DNA of 64,000 nt. It comes from Xiphydria camelus (Eukaryota > Arthropoda > Insecta > Hymenoptera > Xiphydriidae). A program made the translations under genes and the position numbers. Under the pieces are notes generated by a model, which was given only the letters and a program-made list of their open reading frames with translations, was not told the origin of the DNA and made no database searches. Of the stretch, positions 11,391-22,086 are shown piece by piece; position 1 is the first letter of the stretch; each line of letters opens with the position of its first letter. Location: positions 6,019,001 to 6,083,000 of the forward strand of contig OY783198.1 in the NCBI GenBank assembly GCA_963678675.1, written 5' to 3'.

Positions 11391-12763
11391 CCGCGAGTAT
11401 TCGCGCCCCTCCGCACGCGCGCACAGCGAAATGAAAATTCGCAGTGACCCGCAATTCGATTCTGCTCGCGGGTTGGAAAAAGGGGCGAGGGGGTTGATAT
11501 TTTCGACATTCGAAAAATACGGCGCGCGCGATGGTCGTTTGACGCTACCGCGACGCGAGGTGTAGGGGCGGTTGCTCCGGGAAAAAAGCCAAATCGCGTT
11601 GGAATAGATTCCGTTTGGCGCGAATCACCCTTTCCGCGCCCACATGTTCAGAAAGCGCGAAGCGCTGGTGTAGTCGCGTGTACCTCTGTGACAGTCGACC
11701 GCGCGCTTTCTACCCTCGCCCCCCTTCCTTCCTCGATCTCTCGCGGCGCCCCACCACGACGGGGGATGCCGAAAAAATTACGCGCGCGCTACCGGCGACG
11801 AGGGATGAAGGCTTCGCCGCGTGTATACGCACGCGTTCTACACCGCGTCCAACGCGTTTTCGGGGAGAATCGGGGGAGGAGGGTGGAGGGGTGCGAGAGT
11901 GTGGAAATGGTTTGCCGGATTTGAATTTGCATCCGTGACCTGGTATATCGGGCCAATACAATGCGGCGGCGCGCAGTTATGCGAAACGGAAGAGGGTGGA
12001 GGCAAATATTGAAATTCAAAATTGACTGCAATCGGATGCGTAAACCGTTGGAATACCCGGGCATTTCGCGGCGGGCTCCTCGGCGGGGTCGGGGTTGAAA
12101 AAAGAATTTGGCGAAAATCCTTTTAGCGCACGTCGAGCGATCCACCACCACCGGAGAGGCGGTGGCCGGTTGAAATTTTCACGTTGGAACACCGCTTGCT
12201 GCAATTGCCGCGCGCGTTCGTCGATTTTTTCGCGTTGCCATGGTCGCTGAATGGGTTCTTCGTTAATGGATATTAATTGAAATCGTTTGTTCCCGCGTAG
12301 CTCGCGTGTACTACTATCCGAAAACCGATTATAGCCGTATATAGGGGTTGCCGGGGATTGGCGGATTCGGGTCGGGGCGCGCGGGGTTGCCGAGCGGTGT
12401 AGTTTCTCGTCCCCCACTTCGAGAGACCCGTCAGAACCATGCTCTCCCCCGCGCGAGTCTTCCCTCTCCTCGTTAACGGCCCTGCCTCGCTTTCACCCCC
12501 GATCTTATACGTATTTTCCTGATCTTTTCACCTTCTGCTTCCCGGTCAGGCCACAAATAACTACTTCTGGATACGTCGGGGGGGTTTTTTTTTTTTGAAA
12601 ATTTTCCACTTCCTCGGGGTTTTGTATAGAATGACTTCACGGGGAAGTGATTTGTGAGGTGAATGCGGGTCTGCGACGATGAGTGTACTCGCATCGAACG
12701 AGAATTTGTTCGATCTGAAAATATTTTTTTAATTCGTAACTACTCGTCTAGTCATTTTTTTTA
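11391..12763. other. No gene seen; CpG-rich unique DNA
   Basis: CpG-rich sequence with no clear repeat or exon. An AT-rich tract begins near 12700 just before the N element. Confidence 0.45.
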
Positions 12764-13230
12764 CACGGAGAGAAAGGATTAGTAAAAAATCAAGGGAAAC
12801 CCCCATGGATTTTTACAGTTATCCCAGGAGCAGGGTTCCTCGAGGTGAAACATTGAAATTTTTAACAGACCACGGCGTATTTTTTACAGTTCGTAAACGT
12901 TTATACGGTAAAAAATTAGTTTGATCGAAATAAACATGCTTTTGGATAATCCTAGAAGCACATTTATTCGATTCAATTGAATGTCGATTTGATCCAAATA
13001 ATGTTCAATGAAGTTAATAATATTTATATACGTCCAATCGATATTAATTCTAATAGAGGAATAAATATGCTCTGAGGACTGTTCAAAAACACATTTGATT
13101 TGACTCGAGTAAATGTTTTTTTCTCATTGCAGGTTTACACTGTAACAAACCGTCAGAAATTCAATGTTTCACCTGGAGGAGCCCTGTTACCGGGAATCAT
13201 TGCAAAAATTACTGATCCTTTTTCTCCATG
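12764..13230. mobile_element. MITE family N carrying a C insertion
   Basis: The left end CACGGAGAGAAAGGATTAGT and the right end ACTGATCCTTTTTCTCCATG are inverted repeats. Inner inverted blocks include AGGTGAAACATTGAAATT (left) and AATTTCAATG-type sequence with TTTCACCTGG (right). A family C copy occupies the centre. Flanking dinucleotides are TA (12762-12763) and CA (13231-13232). Confidence 0.75.
12906..13129. mobile_element. MITE family C, copy 1, nested in N
   Basis: A fold-back element whose arms both carry TTTGATCGAAATAAAC-like and GAATAAATNTGCT-like blocks, as in the C copies at 26349, 31212 and 32847. This copy is the most diverged of the four. It splits the N element at its centre, so N is older. 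Confidence 0.7.
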
Positions 13231-14570
13231 CAGAAGAATAGACGTTTCTCCATGCATTTAGTGCCATAAAGAACCTATAGATGCGCGATAATCATTTCGA
13301 TGGTATATATCAACGCTCCCAACGTATAAATCTCGAAACACCCCCGCGGCCCATAATTTTTCTTCGACGCTCCCCTACTGCCCACGTGACGGAGGGGGCG
13401 GTGGCGGCGGCTGTGCGAGGGTCCCATAACCCGCGGGTGACGCCGGGTGGACGCAGCGAGCGGTCGCACGGTTCGGGCGCGAAGTGGTTCGGTCGCGGAA
13501 GGTCGCGCGAGGTTACGGCGGGTCGCGCGGGTCGAGCGAGGGGGTGGCACGCGCGCGGATCGGGGTTCAGGATCCGGGGAAGGAATAAACGGTTTCCCGA
13601 TCGGAATACCCGGAGAATCTACGAGTCCGGCGGGGTTCGACACCGTCTCGCCCCTTACTCTTTCGAGTGACTCGTTCGCGGGGCGGCGCGCCGGACCCCG
13701 AAGCGTGTAGAGGACGCGGGGAACCCCGGAACATGCGTTTATTAAATTGCCGTCCGACCTATATCTACCCCCCGCGATCTACACCCCGTCGTTCCTCGTT
13801 GGCGTATACCGTGCATCCCCTGCCGCGGCGTCGCGGCGTTCAAATTCGAATTAAACGGATGGGCGTGGCTCTCCGGGTATTTCGAGTACAGTTGTCGCGC
13901 GTACGTGGGGTGCGCGCGCGCGCGGAAGAGACCTCGGTGCAGATCCGCGCGACCAGAACAGTCCGCCGCGCATTATACTACCGCGGAGGGTTGGTTAGGG
14001 GAGCGCGAAGGGAGGCGAGGTGTACGCGTTTCCCATTGAGCGTTCGCGCGCGACCTGATTTGCCGGGGGAAACTCGAGGGTGTATAACTGCTGAAACACG
14101 CTGAGCTGCTCCACGGTTATGAACTTCGTTGTGGCATCGGAGTTTACGTTTCTTGCTTTATTCCCGTGGAAACTTCGTTATTAAAGCGTATGTTCGCGTC
14201 CCCGTCGAACCTCTTCCGGTCTATTTCCCGAGAGGGTTTCGTCGAGGGGTCTTCTTGCGCGGGAAACGGCCGTCGAGAGACGAGCGTAATGGTGGGGGAT
14301 ACCGCGGGTACACGCGGGAGCTGTACCTACTCGGGAAATGATGGGAGGCGCGGGGATCTCGATAATGGACCCGGTAAAGTTTAAACGTATATATACGCAG
14401 CCTGGAAATTAGGGAAGGGCTGTGGGATCGGGGGGGAGCGATTTTTTCTCTTTGAACACTTGGGGTTATTTCGTATAGAGATGATGAAAATTGAATCGAT
14501 TAAAAATATCATTTGCCGTGGTCGTCGCCTGTTAGATAAATGGTTGGTGGAGTAGAGCAATTAATGTATG
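13231..14570. other. No gene seen; strongly CpG-rich DNA
   Basis: One of the most CpG-rich stretches (about 13330-14100). Could act as regulatory DNA, but I see no motif that establishes this. No repeat boundary found. Confidence 0.45.
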
Positions 14571-15045
14571 AATAGTTGAATTATAATGGTTTGAGATTTC
14601 ATCGATAAATTCATGATTTTCAGAACCAACGTGAAAAAATATATCGGATAGGATGGTCGAGAGTTCGATTTTAGAGATTTTTACTTGTGCGAAAAAATTG
14701 AAAAAATTTCAATGCCTTGGCGTTTTGCCAAAAATGGAAATTTCCGGAATTGATCGCTCGACCAACCTACTTTACATATCGAGTGCTACACGGCAGGACC
14801 TCGTGAGTGCAAGACACTGAAATGTGAGTTACGAGGTCCTGCCGTGTAGCACTCGATATACTCTCGCCCTGATTACGAAGAGCGCGCTTATCAGGTTGAA
14901 AACTCTAAGGAAATATAAGATATCGCTGATTTTGTATACGATCAAATTATTTTCTCCCCCACATAGAATCCCCGATATCTCACCTGTTCCGTTGAGATCC
15001 CTTTTTGCGGACATCGATACGATCTCGGAAAAAAGTATCGTATCA
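14571..15045. repeat. K-related repeat unit, interrupted by a hairpin
   Basis: This stretch matches the 315-bp internal unit of the K element at 17 kb: the blocks TAGGATGGTCGAGAGTTCGA, GATCGCTCGACCANCCTA and GGAAATATAAGATATCGCTG recur in the same order. It lacks the K terminal repeats. A perfect inverted repeat is inserted at 14776-14859 where the K unit is continuous. Confidence 0.65.
14776..14859. repeat. Perfect 29-bp stem hairpin
   Basis: Arms 14776-14804 and 14831-14859 are exact reverse complements (core GCTACACGGCAGGACCTCGT) with a 26-nt loop. Compared with the K units the hairpin replaces the segment after the ACCTACTTTACAT block, so it looks like an insertion. It could be a tiny mobile element, a fold-back from repair, or a transcribed small-RNA hairpin. 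Confidence 0.85.
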
Positions 15046-16042
15046 ATTTGACCCCGAAGTGTCCTCAGATGAGCGAGATAATCGCGCTGAAGACGCGCCT
15101 CGGTGATCGGAGAATCGCACCACCCCACCCTGCCCCAGCGCAGGCACGAAGGGGAGGAAAGACTGCCACCGCAAGCGGGGCGGCGACCGCCGCGCGTCTT
15201 ATTCCACCCTCGAACGACCCTCTTTTTTTTTCTCTCTCTCGCTCCAAGTCGCGAGAGGCAATTCGGTCGACGCGCAACGCGCGCTCGCCGCACTCGGCGC
15301 GCGGTTTCCTTTCGAGAGTTACACACGCCGAGGAAATTTAATTCGGCGAGCTCCCGCGCACGGCCCCCTCTCCCCCGAGGAGAGAATAACGTTTTCAACC
15401 CCTCGATCCGCGAGCAATCCTCGCGCGCGAGCCCTGCCCCCGCTCTTTTTGCCTTATACAATAACTCGACTCGGTGCACCGCCGCGCGGCGCGCGCTGCA
15501 ACGCCACTGTACTAACCGCTCGAAATTTATGGCTACTTACGGTTTCCCCTGGTTTACCGCAGTTTTGCGTTATACACTCGGTCCGGCGGGCCGTGGCGCT
15601 CCGCCGCTTTCCTCCTTCTCCCTCTTGCACGCGCGCGCTAACCGTGTCGCGCCTCTCCTCGCGCTAATGGCACCGCCGCCGCGATCGCAGCGCCGCTGCA
15701 ACCGCCGCACCAAGAGGAGAGAGAGAGAGAAGCTAGGCTTTTCCTCGAACTCGCGGCTCGTTCCCTCCCGCGCTCCCCGCGCGCTACTACTTTTCACTTC
15801 CGCTTAATGAACGCCAAAGCCCTCCGCATCGACCCGCTACCCTCTCGCGCGGACCGGACACCCTTGCGCGGCTCGATACCTACCACTCGCGGGCGAACGC
15901 GAACCCCTTGGGCTGGTCGAGCGTCGCGACGTACGACGAGCGTCCCTTTGTGTAAACGGCGCGGCGCGCTTCTCGCGCGATGGGAAAGTGGTCCCGCGCG
16001 ACAGCTTACTTTCATATATTTTACGCGCCGTAGTCGCAGGGT
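15046..16042. other. No gene seen; CpG-rich unique DNA
   Basis: Very CpG-rich with a T/C-rich run near 15220-15245. Long open frames on both strands overlap and are low complexity. Nothing supported. Confidence 0.45.
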
Positions 16043-16171
16043 ATAAACATTTGGTTGGAATAACTACATATTGAATTCAACTGACCAGTATATTCCGGTT
16101 AGAATAACTAAACACGTCAAACTAGATGCGTTTTATCATTCACAAACCTAGTTATTCTATTTTTCTCAGTG
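16043..16171. mobile_element. MITE family B, copy 1 (fragment)
   Basis: The right part of a B element: TTGGTTGGAATAACTA, AATAACTAAACACGTCAAAC and AGATGCGTTTTATCATT blocks, ending TTTTTCTCAGTG followed by TA. The left terminus with AACCTGG is missing. Confidence 0.65.
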
Positions 16172-17034
16172 TATCTTCGCTCTCTTCTCGCGATCTCTAT
16201 AAATGTACCTGCTTTGCGCTGACCGCTGTGGAAACCCTGCTTAAAGAAACATTCGTTCCTCTCGACCCCACCCACGCATCACTCCCTCCATTCCCTTCCG
16301 CCGAAACGCTGCAGCGCCCCGCCGAATATCTCCTCCGCATATACAACCGCCTCTCGCCTCGTCTCCTCCACGTGGCGCGCGCGTTCAGCGCCGCACAGTT
16401 TCCGTCCGTCGTTCGCGCCCTCCTCCCCCAGGCGTGGGTAGAAATTCATGAAAACTTTTCGATCAGCTCCCCGCTCCCGTCATTCTCCTCGCCTCCCGGG
16501 GAGCACTTGGCGATAGAATCAATCCACTTATCTATTTCCTCTTCGCGCGCGATTCCTTTTAGGCTTCACTCGCCTCCACCCCCCTCCCTCCCGCTATATA
16601 TATACAGGAATCGCCTTTCTCGCGTTGCTCGTAGCACGCAGCGGCAAACACACGCGTATATGTGTACAAACACACCTGTATAGAGGTAAAGCCGACGCTC
16701 TACTCGTCGCGGACCACCGCGGGACGAACCAAGATAAATACTTCGCGTATTGTGATTGCGCGGAGCGCGCGCCGTCCCCGCCGCGGCTAAATGGATCGTG
16801 CGGGGTGGTCCCTTCGTTCTTTCGGGCGACGCTGAAACGCGCCGGGGTCGCTTATTTTTGCTCGGTCTATTGGATCGGGAGTGTGGAGATCGGAGGAGAC
16901 GATGACAAAATGAAAGGAGGAACCGGGAACGAGCTCCCCAATGGATGCCATCGTCCGACGCGCTCCGCGCGGTAGTCTTTTCGCCCTGCGAGACGCGCTC
17001 TTCTTCCGAGACGTATCGAAGGTACGGCTCTACA
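16172..17034. other. No gene seen; CpG-rich unique DNA
   Basis: C-rich and CpG-rich sequence. No feature supported. Confidence 0.45.
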
Positions 17035-18075
17035 GGGGAGAGTTGCCTATATTGAACCGGTACCTAAATTGAACTTCCTGGCTATTTTAAGTGAATGAGC
17101 ATTTCCACGTCATCTATCAGTAGACAAAAATACATAAGAGATTAAAATTTTTAACTTTCTTGAAATTTTTTCCATCAAACTCTCGACCGCCCTATTTGAT
17201 GTATTTTTGCACGCTGATTCCGAAAATGGCAGATATATTGACGATATTTCGAAGGAAATATAAGGTGATTTCGTGTACCAGAAAATAATTTTTTTCCACG
17301 GGAAATCATCGATATCTCGGTCTTCCTTTGAGATATCCTCGATATATTTATAATTTTCGTAATCAGCACAAAAAAATACATAAGGTAGGATGGCCGAGAG
17401 TTCGATTCCAGAGATTTCGATTTTTGTCAAAATCTAAGGCATATACCTTAAGTTTTTTCAATTTTTCGCGAAAATCGAAATCTCTAAAATCGATCGCTCG
17501 ACCACCCTATCCGATGTATTTTTTCACACTGATTCCGAAAATCATGGTTATCAGGTCCATATCTCAAAGGAAATGTGAGATATCAGCGATTTTATGTTCG
17601 GAAAAATTATTTTTTCATCAAAGAATCATGGATATCTCGGTGTTCCTTTGAGATTTCCTCAATATATTGATGATTTTCGTAATCAGCGCGAAGAAATACA
17701 CAAGATAGGATGGTTGAGAGTTCGATTCCAGAAATTTCGATTTTTGTCAAAATCTTAAGCGCTGATTCCAAAAATCATGCACTCTTATTAAGGAAATCTT
17801 AAAGGATTGCCGAGATATCGGTGATTTTCCATGAAAAAAAAAATGTTCTCGTACATAAAATCGTTAATATTTGATATTTCCTTTGAGATATATTCAACAT
17901 ATAGGGTATACATGTTAATAAGTGCATGATTTTTGGAATCAGCGCTTAAGATATCAGTAGTATGCCTACTGACCGATACTAAGATTTGAATTTCTACTGA
18001 CAGATGACGTGGAAATTACTTAAAATAGCCAGGAGGTTCAATTTAGGTGCCGGTTCAATATAGGCAACTCTCCCC
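17035..18075. mobile_element. Family K: 1.04-kb TIR element with internal tandem repeats
   Basis: About 90 bp at each end are inverted repeats starting GGGGAGAGTTGCCTATATTG; the right end is the complement and includes GCCAGGAGGTTCAATTTAGG and CCACGTCATC (complement). Between them lies a unit of about 315 bp present twice in tandem (the block CTCGACCNCCCTAT starts at 17182 and 17497). There is no transposase frame, so it is non-autonomous. The flanks are CA on the left and TA on the right. A lone related unit lies at 14571-15045. Confidence 0.8.
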
Positions 18076-18296
18076 TATCGCTACGGCGAACGGTTTCTCG
18101 CGCGACGTCGTGTCTCGAGAACTTTTATGTCGCGATGAATCTATAGAGCGGAAGGAAAATTTCGGCCATTTTCTCGCGTATTCATATTTATAATAAAATT
18201 ATTCGTGTAGAAACTTGGTTAGGGATTCAGTAGGATTCCTATGAGGAATTTTATGGAGACGATCTGGAAATGTAACGATTACATGATGAGATTTTT
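18076..18296. other. No gene seen; AT-rich spacer
   Basis: Short spacer between K and a cluster of A and O elements. CGTGTAGAAA near 18204 has an inverted partner TTTCTACACGG near 18835, which may be the ends of an older element enclosing the A-O-A cluster. Confidence 0.4.
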
Positions 18297-18426
18297 CCCT
18301 GGCGAGAAAGTTCTATATGTTTTGGTCCTTGTATGGTTAATATAGAAATCATGCGTAATTCATATGTGACCAAGTCCACGTATGTGTCATATACAAATTA
18401 TATCTATAGAACTTTTCCGTCTGGGC
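18297..18426. mobile_element. MITE family A, copy 3
   Basis: Begins CCCTGGCGAGAAAGTTCTAT and ends AGAACTTTTCCGTCTGGGC, inverted to each other. It is shorter (130 bp) than copies 1, 2 and 4, having lost part of the middle. It directly abuts the O element. Confidence 0.75.
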
Positions 18427-18583
18427 TATCAGGAAAGTTAAGACCACGTCTGGATCCGTTAGGGATCTCGTCAGGAATCCTCTGCCGCAGAGGTGATGTT
18501 ATTAGTTCACAAAATATCCGCGAAATCCAATCAGGGCTGATAGAAATCCAGTCGGGATATCCTTAATAGAGAAATGTAACGTT
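18427..18583 (-). mobile_element. Element O, copy 1
   Basis: The reverse complement of this segment matches 46149-46322: shared blocks include CTATCAGGAAAGTTAAGACC, CTCTGCCGCAGAGG, AATATCCGCGAAATCCAATC and GAAATGTAACG. It has short inverted ends (CTATCAGGAAA type). It lies exactly between A copies 3 and 4. Confidence 0.7.
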
Positions 18584-18822
18584 CTCAGGCGGAAAAGTTC
18601 TACATGGATTATATAGTCCATATACATATGTATTTGGTCCTATATGAGTTATATATGATTTTTATATAAACCATATGTGGGCCGCGTATGAATTATACAA
18701 AAATTAAAACGATTCAAATAATCCATGTATGTAGTCTATATATGGTTTACTCAGAAATCATATATAATCCATATATATGAACCATATACCTACTAATCAT
18801 ATAGAACTTTTCTGCCTGGCCT
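18584..18822. mobile_element. MITE family A, copy 4
   Basis: Begins CTCAGGCGGAAAAGTTCTAC and ends AGAACTTTTCTGCCTGG, with the CATATG- and ATATAT-rich interior typical of family A. Ends and interior are well preserved. Confidence 0.8.
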
Positions 18823-20594
18823 GTCCCTGACATATTTCTACACGGATACCGACGGCGAGGACTTCCTTCTTTCCATGTCACATCGAAACACCCCCAATTG
18901 ATTCCCGAGGTGAACAGAGAGATCCCGTTTTACGGGCTCCCGCGCGCGCGTCGGTCGCCCGCAATTACCAGCTCCAGCCGTCCTTAACGACCGAGCTCCG
19001 GCGAATCTTATACCGCGCGCGCCTCATTCAACGGCCCGTAATGCATACATATAATAGCGCGTTGTGAATACATTAGTCGCTCATAGAGCGCGAAGCTCCG
19101 ACGAAATTACACTCACGTGCATTCATCGCTAAAACGGAACGCAGTCCCTGTTTCTTCGCGACGCTGATTCTTTTATACAGGCGACTAACGAAAGTTCGCG
19201 AGACGCGCATCGCATTTGTACCACGCATCGCCCTTTTCAACCCGCGAGAGCCCCTCCTCGCCGGTAGCCGCTTCGCCCGTATACGCGGGCAATACGAATA
19301 AATCATTATTCCACCGGGGGGCGTCCCTCTCTCAACCCGCGCTCGTCGCTCGTCGAGTCGACTACGCGGCGCGAGATTGCAGCTACCCGCGCGCGCGCGC
19401 GCCAAACGACTTTCGGCGTAGCCTATTCTTTTTCGTTTATTTCCACCGGAGGGCGCCGAGCGCGCGCGCGCGAACCTCTTTCGCCTTCGTTTCGCCATAT
19501 TGCCACTCAAAAAGGCATCGGGGGTCCTCCTAAACGGGCGTCGTCTAAAAGCAGCTTGATCCGGATATATGGCGGGGCGTAATATCAGGGGGTTGTGTGC
19601 ATCGCAAGCCGCTGTTTTTTCTTGTTTCAAAACCATTATGTCGTAATAAAATCTGTGAATACCTCAATCGAAGCATTCGCCCCTTCGGAAGCTATAACTT
19701 TTTCCCACTTTTCTGGCAGAAGCTGAATTCCGCGACGAAAGATTTGTCTACTTTTTGGAGCTGATCCACTCGGGGCAACCCGATTTTGTCACTTCTTGGT
19801 AATTATGGAAGTGCGTATCTTCCGAGTCGTGTTGCATCGATCTAAATAAATCGGCCCGGGCCCGAACAACATTTTGAAAGACGTTCGCATCGCGCCGCGG
19901 AAAATCCCCGCGCCTATTGCGAGCCCGACTAACCGCGCACCCTCCCTCCCACCCACCCGCCTTCAAATCTCGACAGCGACTGTTCCGCGGGATATTAGCC
20001 GATAAATTTCGCCAAACGTCCCAACGCGGTAATTTAAAAGCAATTGGACGAGTTCATCCGATCGCCCGTATATCCCTCGCGGTAAACGGCTCTGTTTTCG
20101 GAACCGTTTTCCGCGCCCCTCCCGCAGTCGTGTCTCCCATTCGCGGAGCTATGACGTCGGCCGGGCGGTGTCTTTTTATCGAGTTGATCGAATCTCTTGA
20201 TTTCCTTTCCGTGTAATTCTCCAAGGTTGGATGAAGTTCTCGTTTCTCTCGCGGCACTTATAAATAAACGTTGACTATTTAGTCCTTAGGATTTCGTCGA
20301 AAATCAAGATTTTTAAATCGAAAGTTTGGTTTTCGATTTTCATGTATTGTTATTCTATTTCTTTTCTCTATTCTTTTTTTTTCTACATAACTTGTTGATC
20401 ATGCATTGCTCTTAGGATTATCATAGAATAGAGATAAAATTAATATCTATATATATCATTTATTTATCTATTTACTTAACTATTTTTTTTTATCTATTTC
20501 TTTATGTCGATTTTGAGAATCGATTATGCACTGTCTCCCAGGATCATCGTAGGGCAGAAATAGAAATATCTATCTATTTACCTATTTCATTATA
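18823..20594. other. No gene seen; CpG-rich then AT-rich DNA
   Basis: 18,900-20,250 is CpG-rich. 20,280-20,590 is AT-rich and contains diverged direct repeats (GTCGATTTTGAGAATCGATTA near 20507 recurs as GTCGATTGCGAGAATCGATCA near 20964). The D element lies between these two repeats. Confidence 0.45.
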
Positions 20595-20929
20595 GACTGG
20601 AGGGACAAATCTAATCGAATGCGAACTTAATAGACAAATTTATTTGAGATAAATAAGAAATTATTCACATATAACAAATGTCTATTTGAATTAAATCGAT
20701 GTTCTACTAGGGTCGTACTCAATTAAAAAGATGTGCGAAACATTTATTTAATTCAAATAGACTTTTGAGTTAAGTAGATTAAGTTCTACTAGATTCGTAC
20801 TCGATTAAACAGATACGTAAAACATTAATTTAATTCAAATAGACTTTTGTTCGATGTGAATAAATTCTTATTAATCTCAAATAAATTTTTCTATCAGGTT
20901 TGTATTCAATTGGACCTCTTCCCTGGGTG
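20595..20929. mobile_element. MITE family D, copy 1, with an internal duplication
   Basis: Matches the D copies at 26651 and 47829 (shared blocks TCAAATAGACTTTTG, TTCGATGTGAATAAATTC, TCTCAAATAAATTTTTCTAT). Flanking TA on both sides (20593-20594, 20930-20931). A unit of 82 bp starting GTTCTACTAG is present twice in tandem (20701 and 20783), making this copy longer than its relatives. Confidence 0.75.
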
Positions 20930-20931
20930 TA

Positions 20932-21851
20932 TACGTAACTATATTATCCGTCTATTTCTTCGTGTCGATTGCGAGAATCGATCATTTCGGTCTGGAGAAG
21001 CCTTAAAAAATCAAGGAACTCCAATCGACGCGATTCGATTCCCTCACTCGATTCCAGAAAAGAGCTGAGAATTAACCCCGATAAAACCTTTCGTCCGAAC
21101 GCCTTTCGCAGCTCGGCAAAACCGCGCCCTTGCCCCGCGCCGCTTCGCACTTTCCAACGAACAACATCGCCGGAGAAACTAGGGAGAAGCGCTCTCGAAG
21201 CGCGCTTTAAAAGCAGTCGAACGTAAACGCCGAGGAGTCGCTCGGTTGCGCGCGAAGCGCCCAGCTGCAGCCTCGACCGAACCGGGCGCCGTGTCTTCTT
21301 GAATATTCCCGAAGGAAACCCGCGCGCGCGCGGCAGCAGCGACGGAATAACAGTCCCGCGCGGACTTTTCGAGTTCGTGGAGCCAGAAGGGCGCGGGCGG
21401 GAGGGTGCGGGGGGGGGGGGGCGGCGAAGAGAGGCAATGGAGCGGAGGTCGGGGAAAGTTCATAACCGATTTCGATATAATAACTGTTCTCATCGGGGCC
21501 GAACGCGCGCAGAGCGGGAGTCGAACTGTGCTCGAATGAGAATCGTATAAATTGCGCCTCCCCTCCCCCCTCTCTCTCTTCTACGGTCTGGGGTTCTCGT
21601 CGTTCCTGCTCTCTCGCTTCTCCCCTCGCCCTTGGGGCGCGCGCGCGCGCGGCGTTATCGAATCTGCAATTAAAAAGTTCCGCAACTAATTTCAATTTAA
21701 TCGTACTCCGGCTGGTCGGTCGGAAGAGATTCCGGAGAAATTTCCTACACTGCAGCGCGCTGCTCTCCGTTTTGTTATCGGAAAAAGGCACCCGCGCGCT
21801 GCCTCGGCGAGCGCACATCGGGACACGCGTATCCGTAATAATCCATCTTGA
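20932..21851. other. No gene seen; CpG-rich unique DNA
   Basis: CpG-rich with a 14-base G run near 21410-21423. No supported gene. Confidence 0.45.
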
Positions 21852-21981
21852 AGTCATCCGTAGGTAGTCTGATGTCTCATTCTTTGTTAAATGAAATGTC
21901 ATGTTATCCAAAAGATGACTGTTGGATAACTCGAAATTTGAGTTATCAAAAAGTGCGACATTATACTGTCTACGGATGACT
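21852..21981. mobile_element. Fold-back MITE, family P
   Basis: Nearly palindromic 130-bp element. The left arm AGTCATCCGTAGGTAGTCTG is inverted on the right as CTACGGATGACT. Inner palindromes TTATCCAAAAGATGAC/GTTGGATAAC and AACTCGAAATTTGAGTT are visible. Only copy in the window. It ends about 100 bp before the recursive splice site. Confidence 0.7.
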
Positions 21982-22049
21982 AAAAGACAGCTTTTTCTGA
22001 TTTGCGTTATCTGGTATGGCCACAATCATTCGATGCAATTTCGCCGACG

Positions 22050-22086
22050 CTCATGCCGTTTTTTGTTCTTTCTGTTGCAGGTAAGT
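22050..22086 (+). promoter_or_regulatory. Candidate recursive (ratchet) splice site
   Basis: The sequence reads as a 3' splice site joined to a 5' splice site with no exon between: a T-rich pyrimidine tract (16 of the 20 bases before the CAG are C or T), then CAG at 22078-22080, then GTAAGT at 22081-22086. A branch-point-like CTCAT lies at 22050-22054, its A 27 nt before the AG. In insects such zero-length exons allow stepwise removal of very long introns; the spliceosome joins the upstream exon to this point and regenerates a donor. If real, the whole surrounding region is an intron of a + strand gene whose exons lie outside the window. The CAGGTAAGT 9-mer alone could occur by chance in 64 kb; the added tract and branch point make chance less likely. 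I saw no equal match elsewhere on either strand. Confidence 0.6.

Noticed and set aside
13115..13135. TTTTTTCTCATTGCAGGTTT as an acceptor or ratchet site
   Set aside because: It is the terminus of a family C MITE followed by N sequence, and GTTTAC is a poor donor.
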